Part shown: positions 20,391-29,424 of the stretch, piece after piece
Position numbering within the stretch: position 1 is the first letter of the stretch
How the letters are laid out: the number at the start of each line of letters is the position of its first letter
Source of the DNA: Alphaproteobacteria bacterium
GTDB lineage: Bacteria > Pseudomonadota > Alphaproteobacteria > JAJTHO01 > CANGYM01
NCBI GenBank assembly: GCA_947458145.1
Contig: CANGYM010000004.1
Coordinates: 1 to 37,101 of the forward strand
DNA: 37,101 bases
Direction: 5' to 3'
Position numbers and translations under genes: made by a program
The notes under the pieces: generated by a model
Told to the model about the DNA's origin: nothing
What the model saw: the letters and a program-made list of their open reading frames with translations, nothing else
Database searches by the model: none

Positions 20391-20511
20391 TCATCCTTTA
20401 TGGTCAAATCTTGTTTAAAAAAGACTGAGGACACCTTGGCCCCACAATCCCTACCTAGGGTCTTACGGAAAAGCCTGCGATTTGGCAAGAAAAATCCGCA
20501 AATATTGATCA

Positions 20512-21249
20512 TCACCCATCATACCGCACCCCCACCAACGTCAGCCCTTGGGGGGGGCGCGTGGCCCCCGCCAGACGCCGATCCCCCGTCATCAGGGCCT
20601 GATGCAGATCCTGCAGCGTTCTGTGCCCCCGCCCGATATCCAGCAGCGTGCCCACCATAATCCGCACCTGATTGTGCAGAAAGGATTTTGCGGCAAAATG
20701 GATATGCAGCTCATCCTCCAGCGTCTCAATACGGACCTCATCCAATGTTTTCACGGGGCTGGGGGCCTGACACGCGGCGCAGCGAAAGGCCGAAAAATCA
20801 TGCCGCCCCACCAACGCCTGCGCGGCGGCCTGCATCATGGCCATATCCAGCGGGCCGGCATAATGATCCACCCGATGGGCCCGCAGGGGGCTGGGGGCCG
20901 TGCGACGCAAAATCCGGTAACGATACCGACGCTGGACGGCGGAAAAACGGGCGTGAAAGGTCTCTGGCACACCATCCGCCGACAACACCGCCACGGGCCA
21001 TGGGCGCAGATGGGCATTGACCCCATGAACAAACGCCCGCAGGGGCAATCCATCATGATCCACATGAATGACCTGACCACTGGCATGAACCCCCGCATCG
21101 GTGCGGCCGGCGGCATGAATGATTTTATCCTGTCCTGTGAGTTTTTTCAGCGCATCCTGCAGAATCCCCTGAACCGTCACGGCGTTGGGTTGATCCTGCC
21201 AACCGGCAAAGGGCGTGCCGTCGTATTCCAAAACCAGTTTAATGCGCAA
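20512..21249 (-). CDS. truA: tRNA pseudouridine(38-40) synthase TruA
   Basis: TruA modifies the anticodon stem of many tRNAs. The 245-residue protein has EYDGTPFAGWQDQP, the catalytic Asp51 in AGRTDAGVHASGQV, FHARFSAVQRRYRYRI, HDFSAFRCAACQAPS and the C-terminal FLHNQVRIMVGTLLDIGRG motif. Length is standard. It overlaps fmt upstream by 11 bp, the usual fmt-truA pair. Between its stop and nothing else of note on that strand lies the 121-bp gap to skp, in which I see no clear promoter. Confidence 0.96.
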   Translation of the reverse strand: MRIKLVLEYDGTPFAGWQDQPNAVTVQGILQDALKKLTGQDKIIHAAGRTDAGVHASGQVIHVDHDGLPLRAFVHGVNAHLRPWPVAVLSADGVPETFHARFSAVQRRYRYRILRRTAPSPLRAHRVDHYAGPLDMAMMQAAAQALVGRHDFSAFRCAACQAPSPVKTLDEVRIETLEDELHIHFAAKSFLHNQVRIMVGTLLDIGRGHRTLQDLHQALMTGDRRLAGATRPPQGLTLVGVRYDG

Positions 21250-22141
21250 GCACTTGCCCCTTGGTCAGCGGAAAGCCCTTTAAAAAATCCGGCGCTTTCA
21301 TCACGGTTTTGCCGCTGCGCTGCACCAGCGTGGGACGCAGCGCTTGCTCGCCGCAGGCCACCAAAAACTGATTGTCCAAAATCATCCCGCAGCGGCCAAA
21401 GGTGTTCACCACCTCCGCATCCAAAACTTTGATCCGCTCGCCCTTATAGTCCGTCCACGCCCCAGGGGCGGGGGCAAAGGCGCGAATCACCCGCAGCAAC
21501 TCAGTGGCCGGACGGGCCCAATCCAAACGCATGGTGTCCTTATCCACCTTGGCGGCATAAGTCACGCCCGCAGCTTCTTGGGGCACAGAGGGCAACGTTT
21601 CCAAATGATCCAGCGCATACACAATGGCCTTGGACCCCGCTTTGGACAGTTGATCCAGCAGCTGGCCCCCCGTGGTTTTATCGGTGATGGGCACGGTGAC
21701 GGTATGAATGACGGGCCCTGTGTCCAAACCGGCCTCCATCATCATAATGGACACCCCTGTTTCTTTATCGCCCGCCATGATGGCCCGCTCAACAGGGGCG
21801 GCCCCACGCCAACGGGGCAACAGGGACGCATGGATGTTTAAACACGGGGCCACATCCAAAACCTTTTGGGGCAAAATCAACCCGTATGCCGCCACCACAA
21901 TGGCCTCAGGTTTATAGGCTTTCAGGGCCTTAACCGTGTCCACATCCCGAAAAGACACCGGCGTTTCCACAGGAATGTGATGATACTGCCCCCAAAGAGA
22001 CACGGGCGAGGGCTGCACGGCCTTTCCCCGACCGGCGGGACGGGGGGGCTGCGTGTACACGGCCACAACGGTGTGGTGTTTGTGCAACGCTTCCAGCGCG
22101 GGCAACGCAAAGGACGGGGTTCCCATAAACACAACGCGCAT
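21239..22141 (-). CDS. fmt: Methionyl-tRNA formyltransferase
   Basis: Fmt formylates initiator Met-tRNA. The 300-residue protein begins MRVVFMGTPSFALPALEAL. It has the 10-formyl-THF domain with HASLLPRWRGAAPVERAI (catalytic His and Arg loop), IMAGDKETGVSIMMMEAGLDTGPV (Asp), and the C-terminal OB-like domain (about 205-300, IRAFAPAPGAWT). I chose the ATG at 22141, preceded by AAAAAGG; the open frame upstream overlaps the mltG start region and encodes nothing like Fmt. The deformylase gene def, often adjacent, is not in this window. Confidence 0.96.
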   Translation of the reverse strand: MRVVFMGTPSFALPALEALHKHHTVVAVYTQPPRPAGRGKAVQPSPVSLWGQYHHIPVETPVSFRDVDTVKALKAYKPEAIVVAAYGLILPQKVLDVAPCLNIHASLLPRWRGAAPVERAIMAGDKETGVSIMMMEAGLDTGPVIHTVTVPITDKTTGGQLLDQLSKAGSKAIVYALDHLETLPSVPQEAAGVTYAAKVDKDTMRLDWARPATELLRVIRAFAPAPGAWTDYKGERIKVLDAEVVNTFGRCGMILDNQFLVACGEQALRPTLVQRSGKTVMKAPDFLKGFPLTKGQVLAH

Positions 22142-22226
22142 ACCGTGAACCTTTTTTCTTTCGGGATTGATCTGTGGCAAAGAGTCTTTTATACACGAAA
22201 GACATGGGGCCAAAAATAGAAAAAAT

Positions 22227-23207
22227 ATGACACGCACCACCTGGGCAATCGTCCTTCTTACGGCCCTTGTGGGATTATCATCATTCGCCCTGATGGCGCG
22301 GTGGGTCTATGAACACCGCGTTGGCACATTCAAAGAATCCGTTATCATCATCCCCAAGGGTGCGTCTTTTCAAAACGTTGTGGATCTTTTGTCACACCAC
22401 AACGCCTTGGCTTACCCCTTCTTTTTTTATGTTTCCGAGGGGCTTTTGGAACACCACCGGTTTTACCCCTCAGGGGAATTCCTGATTCCGGCGGGGTTAA
22501 CGTACCAAGAACTCAGCGTTTTTTTGCGCCGCGCCAAACCCCTGCAACATCCCATTCGGGTGGTTGAGGGCAATACCGTTGCCGCTGTTTTGCAACATTT
22601 AAATGATCATCCTGTATTAACAGGCCACATTGACAGCATGCCCGCCGAGGGCACCCTGTTTGCTGAAACCTATTACGTTTCCCGCGGGGAAAACCGGCAG
22701 CAGATGTTAAACCGGATGCAGGCCATGATGACAAAACAACTCTCCGCCCTTTGGGACAAACGCAATCCCGACGTGCCCATGAAAACCCCTGAGGAAGCCC
22801 TGATTCTGGCCTCTATCGTTGAAAAAGAATCGGGGGGGAAAGACGATCAAACCTACGTCGCCAGTGTGTTTTTGAATCGGTTAAAAGCGGGTATGCCCCT
22901 GCAGGCCGATCCCACCATCATTTATGCCCTCAGCGGGGGCAGCGGCCGCTTAAGCCGCCCCCTGAACCGACAAGACTGGACATTGCAAAGCCCCTATAAC
23001 ACGTATATTCAAACGGGCCTGCCCCCCTCCCCCATTGCCATCCCCAGCGTGGAGGCGTTGCGGGCGGTGCTCAATCCCATCACCACCCCCTATTATTATT
23101 TTGTGGCCGATGGAAAGGGGGGGCACATCTTTTCCACCTCTCTGAGCGATCACAACCGCCACGTTCGGGCGTTTTACCGCACGAAAAAAGAATCCTCTGC
23201 CCCATGA
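22227..23207 (+). CDS. mltG: Endolytic murein transglycosylase MltG
   Basis: MltG cuts nascent peptidoglycan strands at the inner-membrane periplasmic face. The 326-residue protein starts with MTRTTWAIVLLTALVGLSSF, a single N-terminal membrane anchor. A LysM-like region (about 40-110, with IPKGASFQNVVDLL) and the YceG catalytic domain follow, with LILASIVEKESGG (catalytic Glu in EKES), YVASVFLNRLKAGMPLQADPT and SPYNTYIQTGLPPSPIAIPS, ending YYYFVADGKGGHIFS with HN further on. The ATG at 22227 is preferred over upstream codons because the hydrophobic anchor begins there. It is followed 65 bp later by pyrH; it is divergent from fmt. Confidence 0.93.
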   Translation: MTRTTWAIVLLTALVGLSSFALMARWVYEHRVGTFKESVIIIPKGASFQNVVDLLSHHNALAYPFFFYVSEGLLEHHRFYPSGEFLIPAGLTYQELSVFLRRAKPLQHPIRVVEGNTVAAVLQHLNDHPVLTGHIDSMPAEGTLFAETYYVSRGENRQQMLNRMQAMMTKQLSALWDKRNPDVPMKTPEEALILASIVEKESGGKDDQTYVASVFLNRLKAGMPLQADPTIIYALSGGSGRLSRPLNRQDWTLQSPYNTYIQTGLPPSPIAIPSVEALRAVLNPITTPYYYFVADGKGGHIFSTSLSDHNRHVRAFYRTKKESSAP

Positions 23208-23223
23208 TCCATCCTGCGATAGC

Positions 23224-23251
23224 TTGATCTTAACCTTCTTTGGGGTATAGA
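23224..23251 (+). promoter_or_regulatory. Possible pyrH promoter
   Basis: TTGATC (23224-23229) and TATAGA (23246-23251) are 16 bp apart in the 65-bp gap before pyrH. The match is moderate. It overlaps TTAACC, which lacks the second half of a CtrA box. Confidence 0.3.
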
Positions 23252-23272
23252 TTAAAAAAAAAGGATTATCTC

Positions 23273-24007
23273 ATGAGCGCCCCCTACAAACGGATTCTTC
23301 TGAAACTCTCCGGCGAAGCCCTGATGGGCCCCGGGCAGTACGGGATTGACACCGACACGCTGGCCCGCATTGCCCGTGACGTGGCCGAGGTCCGCCAGAC
23401 CGGCACCGAGGTGTGCATGGTCGTGGGGGCCGGCAACATTTTTCGGGGCATGTCCGGCGCCGCCGCGGGGATGGACCGCGCCACCGCGGATTATATGGGT
23501 ATGCTTGGCACCGTTATGAATGCGCTGGGATTGCAAAGTGTTTTAGAGGCGCACGGGATGCAAACCCGCGTCCAATCCGCCATTCCCATGGCCTCGGTCT
23601 GCGAGCCCTATATCCGCCGCCGCGCCATCCGCCACATGGAAAAAGGACGGATTGTCATTTTTGCCGCCGGCACCGGCAACCCCTTTTTTACCACCGACAC
23701 GGCAGCGGCCCTTCGCGCCGTGGAAATGTCCTGTGATGCAGTGGTTAAGGCCACCAAAGTCGATGGCATTTATTCCGCCGACCCCAAAAAGGACAAAAAT
23801 GCCCAGCACCACCGCCATTTGACCTATTTGGATGTTCTGGCCCGTGACCTGCGGGTGATGGATGCCTCCGCCATTTCTCTTGCGCGGGAAAACAATATCC
23901 CTATTATTGTGCTTTCCATTGAAAAAGGGGGAAACTTGGCCGGCGTTCTGCGCGGCGAGGGCCTCTTTACCATTGTCCAAGAAGGAAAGGAAAACGTAAC
24001 ATCATGA
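23273..24007 (+). CDS. pyrH: Uridylate kinase
   Basis: PyrH phosphorylates UMP to UDP. The 244-residue amino-acid-kinase-fold protein has [12 protein letters not shown] (phosphate loop), [48 protein letters not shown] and [17 protein letters not shown]. The ATG at 23273 follows AAAGGATTATCTC; an open frame 33 bases longer has no ribosome-binding site. The stop overlaps the frr ATG by 4 bp (ATCATGAG region), the conserved pyrH-frr pair. Confidence 0.97.
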   Translation: MSAPYKRILLKLSGEALMGPGQYGIDTDTLARIARDVAEVRQTGTEVCMVVGAGNIFRGMSGAAAGMDRATADYMGMLGTVMNALGLQSVLEAHGMQTRVQSAIPMASVCEPYIRRRAIRHMEKGRIVIFAAGTGNPFFTTDTAAALRAVEMSCDAVVKATKVDGIYSADPKKDKNAQHHRHLTYLDVLARDLRVMDASAISLARENNIPIIVLSIEKGGNLAGVLRGEGLFTIVQEGKENVTS

Positions 24008-24549
24008 GCGGCGATATCGAAAAACGCATGCAGGGGTCGGCGGAATCCCTGAAAAAAGAATTTTCCGGTCTGCGGACGGGGCGAGCGTCGGCCTCTCTGC
24101 TTGAGCCCGTAACGGTAGAAATCTACGGCAGCCGCATGACCCTGTCTCAGGTGGCCAGCGTGTCCGTCCCAGAATCCCGTTTGCTGGTGGTTCAGGTGTG
24201 GGATCATGGCAGCGCCCCCGCTGTGGAAAAAGCCATTCGTGATGCCGGACTCGGACTGAATCCCGGGCGCGAAGGCGCAACCATTCGGGTGCCCGTGCCA
24301 GAACTGAATGAAGAGCGCCGCAAAGAACTGATCAAAGTGGCCGGAAAATACGCCGAAAGCGCCCGTATTGCCATTCGCAACATCCGCCGCGACGCCATGG
24401 ACGATGTGAAAAAACGCGAAAAAGACGGCCATATCTCTGAGGACGATGTCACCAAACAAAACAAAGACATCCAAACCACCACCGACAAATACATCAAACA
24501 GGTGGATGATATGCTAACCCAGAAAGAACACGACATCAAAACCGTTTAA
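24004..24549 (+). CDS. frr: Ribosome recycling factor
   Basis: RRF, with EF-G, splits post-termination ribosomes. The 181-residue protein has the two-domain layout: helical domain I with [19 protein letters not shown], domain II with [18 protein letters not shown] and [34 protein letters not shown], then the return helix [14 protein letters not shown] to the C-terminus. Length is standard. It overlaps pyrH by 4 bp and converges on pleD with 27 bp between the stops; no clear terminator is seen there. Confidence 0.97.
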   Translation: MSGDIEKRMQGSAESLKKEFSGLRTGRASASLLEPVTVEIYGSRMTLSQVASVSVPESRLLVVQVWDHGSAPAVEKAIRDAGLGLNPGREGATIRVPVPELNEERRKELIKVAGKYAESARIAIRNIRRDAMDDVKKREKDGHISEDDVTKQNKDIQTTTDKYIKQVDDMLTQKEHDIKTV

Positions 24550-24576
24550 ATCGTTGTTCTTGATCGAACTTTCCGC

Positions 24577-25986
24577 TTAAACAGCAACGGCCTTTGCAAC
24601 CTCGCTATACCCCACCACCGTGCGGTTACGGCCTGCATGTTTGGCTTGGTACAGGGCCACATCGGCGGCCTTGATCATTTGGTCACGGGTAAAGGTTTCT
24701 TTATCCGTCCCAGAAACCGTCACGCCAATGCTGATGCTGATGGTCATGGTGCCCCCCTGAATCAGGGAAAAAACTTTGTTTTCCACCGCGCGGCGCAACC
24801 GCTCGGCGATTCTAAGGCCCGTGCCCAAAGTGGCATTGTCAACAACCACAACGAATTCTTCCCCCCCCAAACGCGCCACCAGATCACTGTCGCGGGTGCT
24901 CATCTGCAGCAATCGGGCCATTTCCACCAAAACCTTGTCCCCCTGATCATGCCCAAAGGTATCGTTGATGGATTTAAAATGATCAATATCAATGATCATC
25001 AAACATGAAGACCGCCTCTGTCCTGATTCCATCTGCAGCAAAGCATCAAGGTGGGCGTTAAAATAACGGCGGTTATAAAGTTTGGTCAACTCGTCCGTCA
25101 AAGACAAATCCATGGATTTTTCATGCGAAAGCCGTAGCAGTTTCTGATAAAGAAGGCGCTTGGCTTGTGTGCGAATACGCAGGCGGATCTCGTTGGGCTC
25201 GATGGGCTCTAAAATATAATCATTCACGCCAATATCCAGCGCCTTGGCCAGTAAATTTTCCCTAAGATCCTGAGAAATCATAATAATGGGCAAATGACGC
25301 GTGACTGGACTGCTGCGGATCTGCGAACATAAACGCAAGGTCTCTTCCCCATGAAATATCAGCGGCACCAAAGCCATATCATATTTGCGGGTATCCAAGG
25401 CCTTCGAAAAAGCGTCCATACTGGTGAAAAAAGACAGGTTATGTTTATCCACACTCAGAAAACTCTCTATCTTTTCACGCAACACATCATCCTCCATCAG
25501 GCATGCCATGCGCACCCCGTGAATCTGATCATCGGTGGGAAAGGCCACCAGCTGCTCCTCAGGGATCCCTAACCCTGAAGAAGCCATGCGCTGAATTTTC
25601 AGGCTATCCATCAAAACCTTTAGGCGAATCAACGACCGCACACGGGAAAGCAGCTGCAGATCGTGTACGGGTTTGGTTAAAAACTCGTCTGCGCCTGCTT
25701 GCAACCCCCGAATTCTATCCTTAAGCTCACCAAGGGCCGTCACCATAATCACGGGAATATGGGCGGTTTTTGGGTTTTTTTTCAAAATTTCACAAACCTG
25801 ATACCCATCCATGTCCGGCATCATCACATCCAGCAGAATGATGTCCGGCGGCTGCTGATTCACCAAATCCAAGGCTTTCTGACCGGATGTTGCGGTGGTG
25901 ACATCAAAATATTCCGAAGCCAGCTTGGACTCCAAAACCCCCAGATTGGCCACCCGATCATCCACAATAAGAATACGACCCGTCAT
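24577..25986 (-). CDS. pleD: PleD-type diguanylate cyclase response regulator (REC-REC-GGDEF)
   Basis: PleD makes cyclic di-GMP when phosphorylated and drives polar development in Caulobacter. The 469-residue protein has REC1 (about 1-125) with LIVDDRV, phosphoacceptor Asp53 in LLDVMMPDMDGY and the Lys of FLTKPV. REC2 (about 150-275) lacks the Asp (DMALVPL), as expected for the adaptor domain. The GGDEF domain (about 300-460) has DELTKLYNRRYF, IIDIDHFKSINDTFGHDQGD and active site ARLGGEEFVVV. The RDSD motif before it fits the inhibitory RxxD site, so product feedback is likely. It overlaps divK by 4 bp. Confidence 0.93.
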   Translation of the reverse strand: MTGRILIVDDRVANLGVLESKLASEYFDVTTATSGQKALDLVNQQPPDIILLDVMMPDMDGYQVCEILKKNPKTAHIPVIMVTALGELKDRIRGLQAGADEFLTKPVHDLQLLSRVRSLIRLKVLMDSLKIQRMASSGLGIPEEQLVAFPTDDQIHGVRMACLMEDDVLREKIESFLSVDKHNLSFFTSMDAFSKALDTRKYDMALVPLIFHGEETLRLCSQIRSSPVTRHLPIIMISQDLRENLLAKALDIGVNDYILEPIEPNEIRLRIRTQAKRLLYQKLLRLSHEKSMDLSLTDELTKLYNRRYFNAHLDALLQMESGQRRSSCLMIIDIDHFKSINDTFGHDQGDKVLVEMARLLQMSTRDSDLVARLGGEEFVVVVDNATLGTGLRIAERLRRAVENKVFSLIQGGTMTISISIGVTVSGTDKETFTRDQMIKAADVALYQAKHAGRNRTVVGYSEVAKAVAV

Positions 25987-26381
25987 GGCTTGATCCCGTG
26001 ATGGTTGAAAATATCTTCCCCTGCAAAAGAATTAACAATACTCAGCATCGCATTCATATCCACGGGCTTTGTCATATATCCGTGAAAACCCTTGCTTTGG
26101 GCAAGATGCTGTTCCTCAGCATGGACGCACGCCGTCACCGCAATCACGGGAATGGTGGCAGAAAAGGGGTCTTGTTTCAAAAGCTCCATAACATCAAAGC
26201 CCGAGATATCCGGCAACTGAATGTCCAGCAAAATCAAAAACGGCCGCCATTCATGTACGCAGGATACCACATTTAAACCCCTGTGAAGATTTTTTGTGGT
26301 ATAGCCATGAACCGTCAGGAAATCTGCCAAAAGCTTATAATTTAAGCGATTGTCCTCAACGATAAGAATCATCTTATTCAT
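25983..26381 (-). CDS. divK: Single-domain response regulator DivK
   Basis: DivK is a stand-alone receiver that, in Caulobacter, controls the DivL-CckA-CtrA pathway. The 132-residue protein has LIVEDNRLNYKLLADFL (acidic pocket and the N-x-K/L pattern), phosphoacceptor Asp53 in LLDIQLPDISGFDVM, the switch Thr in PVIAVTAC and the Lys in GYMTKPVDM. A short tail (EDIFNHHGIKP) replaces an output domain. Its position directly before pleD with a 4-bp overlap is the same as in Caulobacter, which supports the name over other single receivers. Start is the first ATG; a second in-frame ATG is three codons in. Confidence 0.88.
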   Translation of the reverse strand: MNKMILIVEDNRLNYKLLADFLTVHGYTTKNLHRGLNVVSCVHEWRPFLILLDIQLPDISGFDVMELLKQDPFSATIPVIAVTACVHAEEQHLAQSKGFHGYMTKPVDMNAMLSIVNSFAGEDIFNHHGIKP

Positions 26382-26591
26382 AAAACGTTCATTTCAAAGC
26401 AATTTTGTTTGCATCCAAAGCCTTTCCCTAAACTCTACACCAAAGACCGTTACTTTTTCATTGCCAACAAAACGGCGGAACAACCTTTTGTTCAGGAGTG
26501 TGCATTTTTTTAGGATTTTTTTTAGGATCTTGCGCCTGCGCGGATCCTCGCCTATGAATCAAAGGGATTGTTTAAGCACGAGATCCCCCCC

Positions 26592-28118
26592 ATGGCCCCA
26601 GCCAACCCAGCGCACCAAGACGAATCCATCGCCATGGGCGATTGGCGCCGTTTGTTTTTGGCCTTCAGCCCCACGGGCGAGCCCTATACCACCAAAGGCG
26701 ACATTCTCAGCATCCTGTCCAAAAACGGCATTCATAAAAAAGATACCCGTATTCAGGATTTGATTGAGGCCCTAGAGGCCTACACCCCAAAAGAGCCCAT
26801 AGATTTTGAAACCTTCCGATCCTTGGCCGGACGTCATGTTTATTTGCTGCAACGCGCGGCGCAGGGCGGATTTATTATCCCTGATTTTTCAGGATTTACG
26901 GATCACATTGCCCAGATTTATCAGGATCTTGTGTCCATCAACACTGGCGATGTGGCCCGCTATATCCCCCAACTGGCCAGAGTGGACCCGAAATATCTGG
27001 GCATCAGCGTTTGCACAGTGGATGGACAGACGTTTGATATTGGGGATACGGACGTGGGCTTTTGTGTGCAATCCACCTGCAAACCCGTGACCTATTGTAT
27101 CGCGCTGGAGGACGTTGGCGAAGACAAAGTCCACGCCCACGTGGGCCGCGAACCCAGCGGGCAAAATTTTAACGCCATTACGCTCAACAGCAAAAACCTG
27201 CCCCATAATCCCATGATCAACGCCGGATCCATGGTGTGCGCGTCCCTGATTCGCCCACAACAACCGCTGGCGGATCGTTTTGATGCCATTTTATCCGTCT
27301 GGCAAAGGTTATGCGGCGGCGTTCGCCCAGGATTCAACAGCGCGGTGTATCATTCTGAAAAGGAAACAGCCGACCGCAATTTTGCGCTGGCGTATTTTTT
27401 AAAGGAAGTGGGGGCTTTTCCCAGCGGCACAGATATTCACCAAACCTTGGATCTGTATTTTCAGTGCTGCTCCATTGAGGTCACCACCAAAGCCATGGCC
27501 ACCCTGGCGGCAACCTTCGCCGGCGCGGGGGTGTGCCCCATGACGGGGGAGCGCGTGTTGTCCCCAGAATCCGTAAAGCATGGGTTGTCCCTGATGCTAT
27601 CCTGCGGGATGTATAATTTTTCGGGGGAATTTGCCTTTACTGTGGGATTGCCGGCAAAATCGGGGATTTCCGGTGTGATTATGCTGGTGGTGCCGGGCGT
27701 CATGGGCATCACCATTTGGTCCCCCCGTCTGGACCCTTTGGGCAACAGCGTGCGGGGTGTGGCGTTTTGCGAAAAGCTGGTATCGCTTTACAATTTCCAT
27801 AATTTTGACGGGGTGGGTCCTGCGTCCGAAAAAACGGATCCCCGTTTGCAGGCCCATCAGGAAAAACGATACTTGGCCCTTTCCCTGATTCTGGCCAGCA
27901 GCCAAGGGGATCTGGACGAGGTCAAACGCCTGATGGCCCGCGGGGCATCCCCCGATATTCCCGATTATGATGGACGCACGGCCCTGCATTTGGCCGCGGC
28001 GGAGGGACGGCAAGAGGTCGCCCGTTATCTATGCCGTCTGGGGGCCAATCTGGATGTGCGGGATCGGTTTGGGCGCACCCCGCGCGAGGAAGCCGCCGCT
28101 TCGGGAATCACCCTGTGA
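26592..28118 (+). CDS. glsA: Kidney-type glutaminase with EF-hand-like and ankyrin domains
   Basis: This enzyme hydrolyses glutamine to glutamate and ammonia. The 508-residue protein has the layout of animal GLS: an N-terminal EF-hand-like helical region (about 15-80, IDFETFRSLAGRHVYLLQRA); a glutaminase domain (about 90-405) with FIIPDFSGFTDHI, YIPQLARVDPKYLGISVCTV, FCVQSTCKPV (SxxK pair Ser161 and Lys164), NPMINAGSMV, LSCGMYNFSGEF, VGLPAKSGISG; and C-terminal ankyrin repeats (about 430-500, DYDGRTALHLAAAEGRQEV). E. coli-type glutaminases lack both end domains. No ribosome-binding site is clear, so the start could also be ATG 26634. Its stop overlaps the uppS GTG. Confidence 0.92.
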   Translation: MAPANPAHQDESIAMGDWRRLFLAFSPTGEPYTTKGDILSILSKNGIHKKDTRIQDLIEALEAYTPKEPIDFETFRSLAGRHVYLLQRAAQGGFIIPDFSGFTDHIAQIYQDLVSINTGDVARYIPQLARVDPKYLGISVCTVDGQTFDIGDTDVGFCVQSTCKPVTYCIALEDVGEDKVHAHVGREPSGQNFNAITLNSKNLPHNPMINAGSMVCASLIRPQQPLADRFDAILSVWQRLCGGVRPGFNSAVYHSEKETADRNFALAYFLKEVGAFPSGTDIHQTLDLYFQCCSIEVTTKAMATLAATFAGAGVCPMTGERVLSPESVKHGLSLMLSCGMYNFSGEFAFTVGLPAKSGISGVIMLVVPGVMGITIWSPRLDPLGNSVRGVAFCEKLVSLYNFHNFDGVGPASEKTDPRLQAHQEKRYLALSLILASSQGDLDEVKRLMARGASPDIPDYDGRTALHLAAAEGRQEVARYLCRLGANLDVRDRFGRTPREEAAASGITL

Positions 28119-28819
28119 AGCCCCGCCACGTGGCCATCATCATGGACGGCAATGGCCGGTGGGCTCAGGCCCGTGACCTGCCCCGCAGCCATGGCCATCG
28201 GGCGGGCCAAGAATCCGTCCGAAAAGCCGTCACCTACGCCGCCGAAGTGGGCATCCCCTACCTTACGCTGTATTCCTTTTCCGAAGAAAACTGGCACCGA
28301 CCGCCCGAGGAAATCGAGGCCCTGATGACCCTGCTGGTGCAGGCCCTGAGCGCCGAAACGGATTGGATGGTCCGCAACGGGATTCGCCTGAACGTCATCG
28401 GCGCCACGCACAAATTTTCCCAAACCGTGCAGCAATCCTTGAATCATGCCATGGCGACAACGGCAATCGGAACACGCCTGACCCTGACCCTTGCCCTCAG
28501 TTACGGGGCGCGGCAAGAGATTTTGCACGCCGTGGAAACCATCGTTAACGAAACCAAAAATGCTGCACTGACGCAGGATTTTTTTGCGCAGCATTTATAC
28601 ACCAAAACCCTGCCCGATCCCGACATCATCCTGCGCACGGGCGGGGAATACCGGCTGAGTAATTTTTTGCTGTGGCAATCGGCCTATAGCGAATTGATCT
28701 TTATGGATGTGCTGTGGCCCGATTTTTCTGGGGATCATTTTGCGGAGGCCCTGTCCCTCTTCGCCCGTCGCCAGCGACGCTATGGCCGCATTGATGCGTC
28801 AGCGGAGGCCACCCCATGA
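28115..28819 (+). CDS. uppS: Undecaprenyl diphosphate synthase
   Basis: This cis-prenyltransferase makes the C55 lipid carrier for cell-wall and surface glycans. The 234-residue protein starts at a GTG (VKPRHVAIIMDGNGRWA) that overlaps the glutaminase stop (GTGA). It contains the catalytic Asp in IIMDGNGRWAQ, SHGHRAGQESVR, LYSFSEENWHRP, ILRTGGEYRLSNFLLWQSAY and FMDVLWPDFSG. Length is standard. An ATG-started frame further upstream lies inside the glutaminase gene and is not needed. The 4-bp overlap with cdsA continues the operon. Confidence 0.96.
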   Translation: MKPRHVAIIMDGNGRWAQARDLPRSHGHRAGQESVRKAVTYAAEVGIPYLTLYSFSEENWHRPPEEIEALMTLLVQALSAETDWMVRNGIRLNVIGATHKFSQTVQQSLNHAMATTAIGTRLTLTLALSYGARQEILHAVETIVNETKNAALTQDFFAQHLYTKTLPDPDIILRTGGEYRLSNFLLWQSAYSELIFMDVLWPDFSGDHFAEALSLFARRQRRYGRIDASAEATP

Positions 28820-29424
28820 AGGATCGTCTGCTGGTGGCGCTGGTGTTGGTGGGGATTGTGGCGGGGGCGTTTGCTTTGCACGTGTTTTTTCTGTTGCCGC
28901 TCTTGGTGTGCGCTTTGGGGTTTTGGGAATGGTGGCCATTGTCCAAAAACCCGTCTTGTACGCCGTGGCTGCGTATTGCCGTTCCGGTGGTGTTTTTTGT
29001 GATTCCCGCTGTGAGTTTTTTGGGGCTGGGCAATGATCGGGGATTGGTGTTGGTGATTGTGGTGGCGCTGACCGATACCTTGGCCTATGTCATCGGGCGT
29101 CGATTTGGCCGCCGCAAACTGGCGCCCAGCATCAGCCCCAGCAAAACGTGGGAGGGGTTTTTGGGGGCGATTGTCTTGGCCCCCACCGCCGTAGCGTTGG
29201 GATTGTCTTTTTTTCAGGGGCCGCCGCTCTTTGCCTTTTCCAGTCTGGTGATTCTGTCCCTTATGTCGCAACTGGGGGATTTGATGGAATCAAAACTGAA
29301 ACGTCATCTGAACATTAAGGACACAGGGACCCTGCTGCGGGGGCACGGCGGCATCATGGACCGTGTGGATGGATTCATTCTGGCCGCGCCGGTGGCGTGG
29401 CTGTTGTCGGGTGTTTTATCATGA
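28816..29424 (+). CDS. cdsA: Phosphatidate cytidylyltransferase
   Basis: CdsA makes CDP-diacylglycerol for phospholipids in the inner membrane. The 202-residue protein has several hydrophobic helices (from LLVALVLVGIVAGAF onward), the DTLAYVIGRRFGRRKLAPSI loop, SPSKTWEGFLGA, SQLGDLMESKLKRHLNIKD and the closing signature LLRGHGGIMDRVDGF (usual form PGHGGILDR-D; the Pro is Arg here). At about 200 residues it is shorter than the 260-285 of many CdsA proteins, a form known in alphaproteobacteria. It overlaps uppS and dxr by 4 bp each. Confidence 0.93.
   Translation: MKDRLLVALVLVGIVAGAFALHVFFLLPLLVCALGFWEWWPLSKNPSCTPWLRIAVPVVFFVIPAVSFLGLGNDRGLVLVIVVALTDTLAYVIGRRFGRRKLAPSISPSKTWEGFLGAIVLAPTAVALGLSFFQGPPLFAFSSLVILSLMSQLGDLMESKLKRHLNIKDTGTLLRGHGGIMDRVDGFILAAPVAWLLSGVLS

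Noticed and set aside
25445-25453. Isolated perfect DnaA box inside pleD
   Set aside because: A single exact 9-mer in 37 kb is close to chance expectation and it lies within codons.
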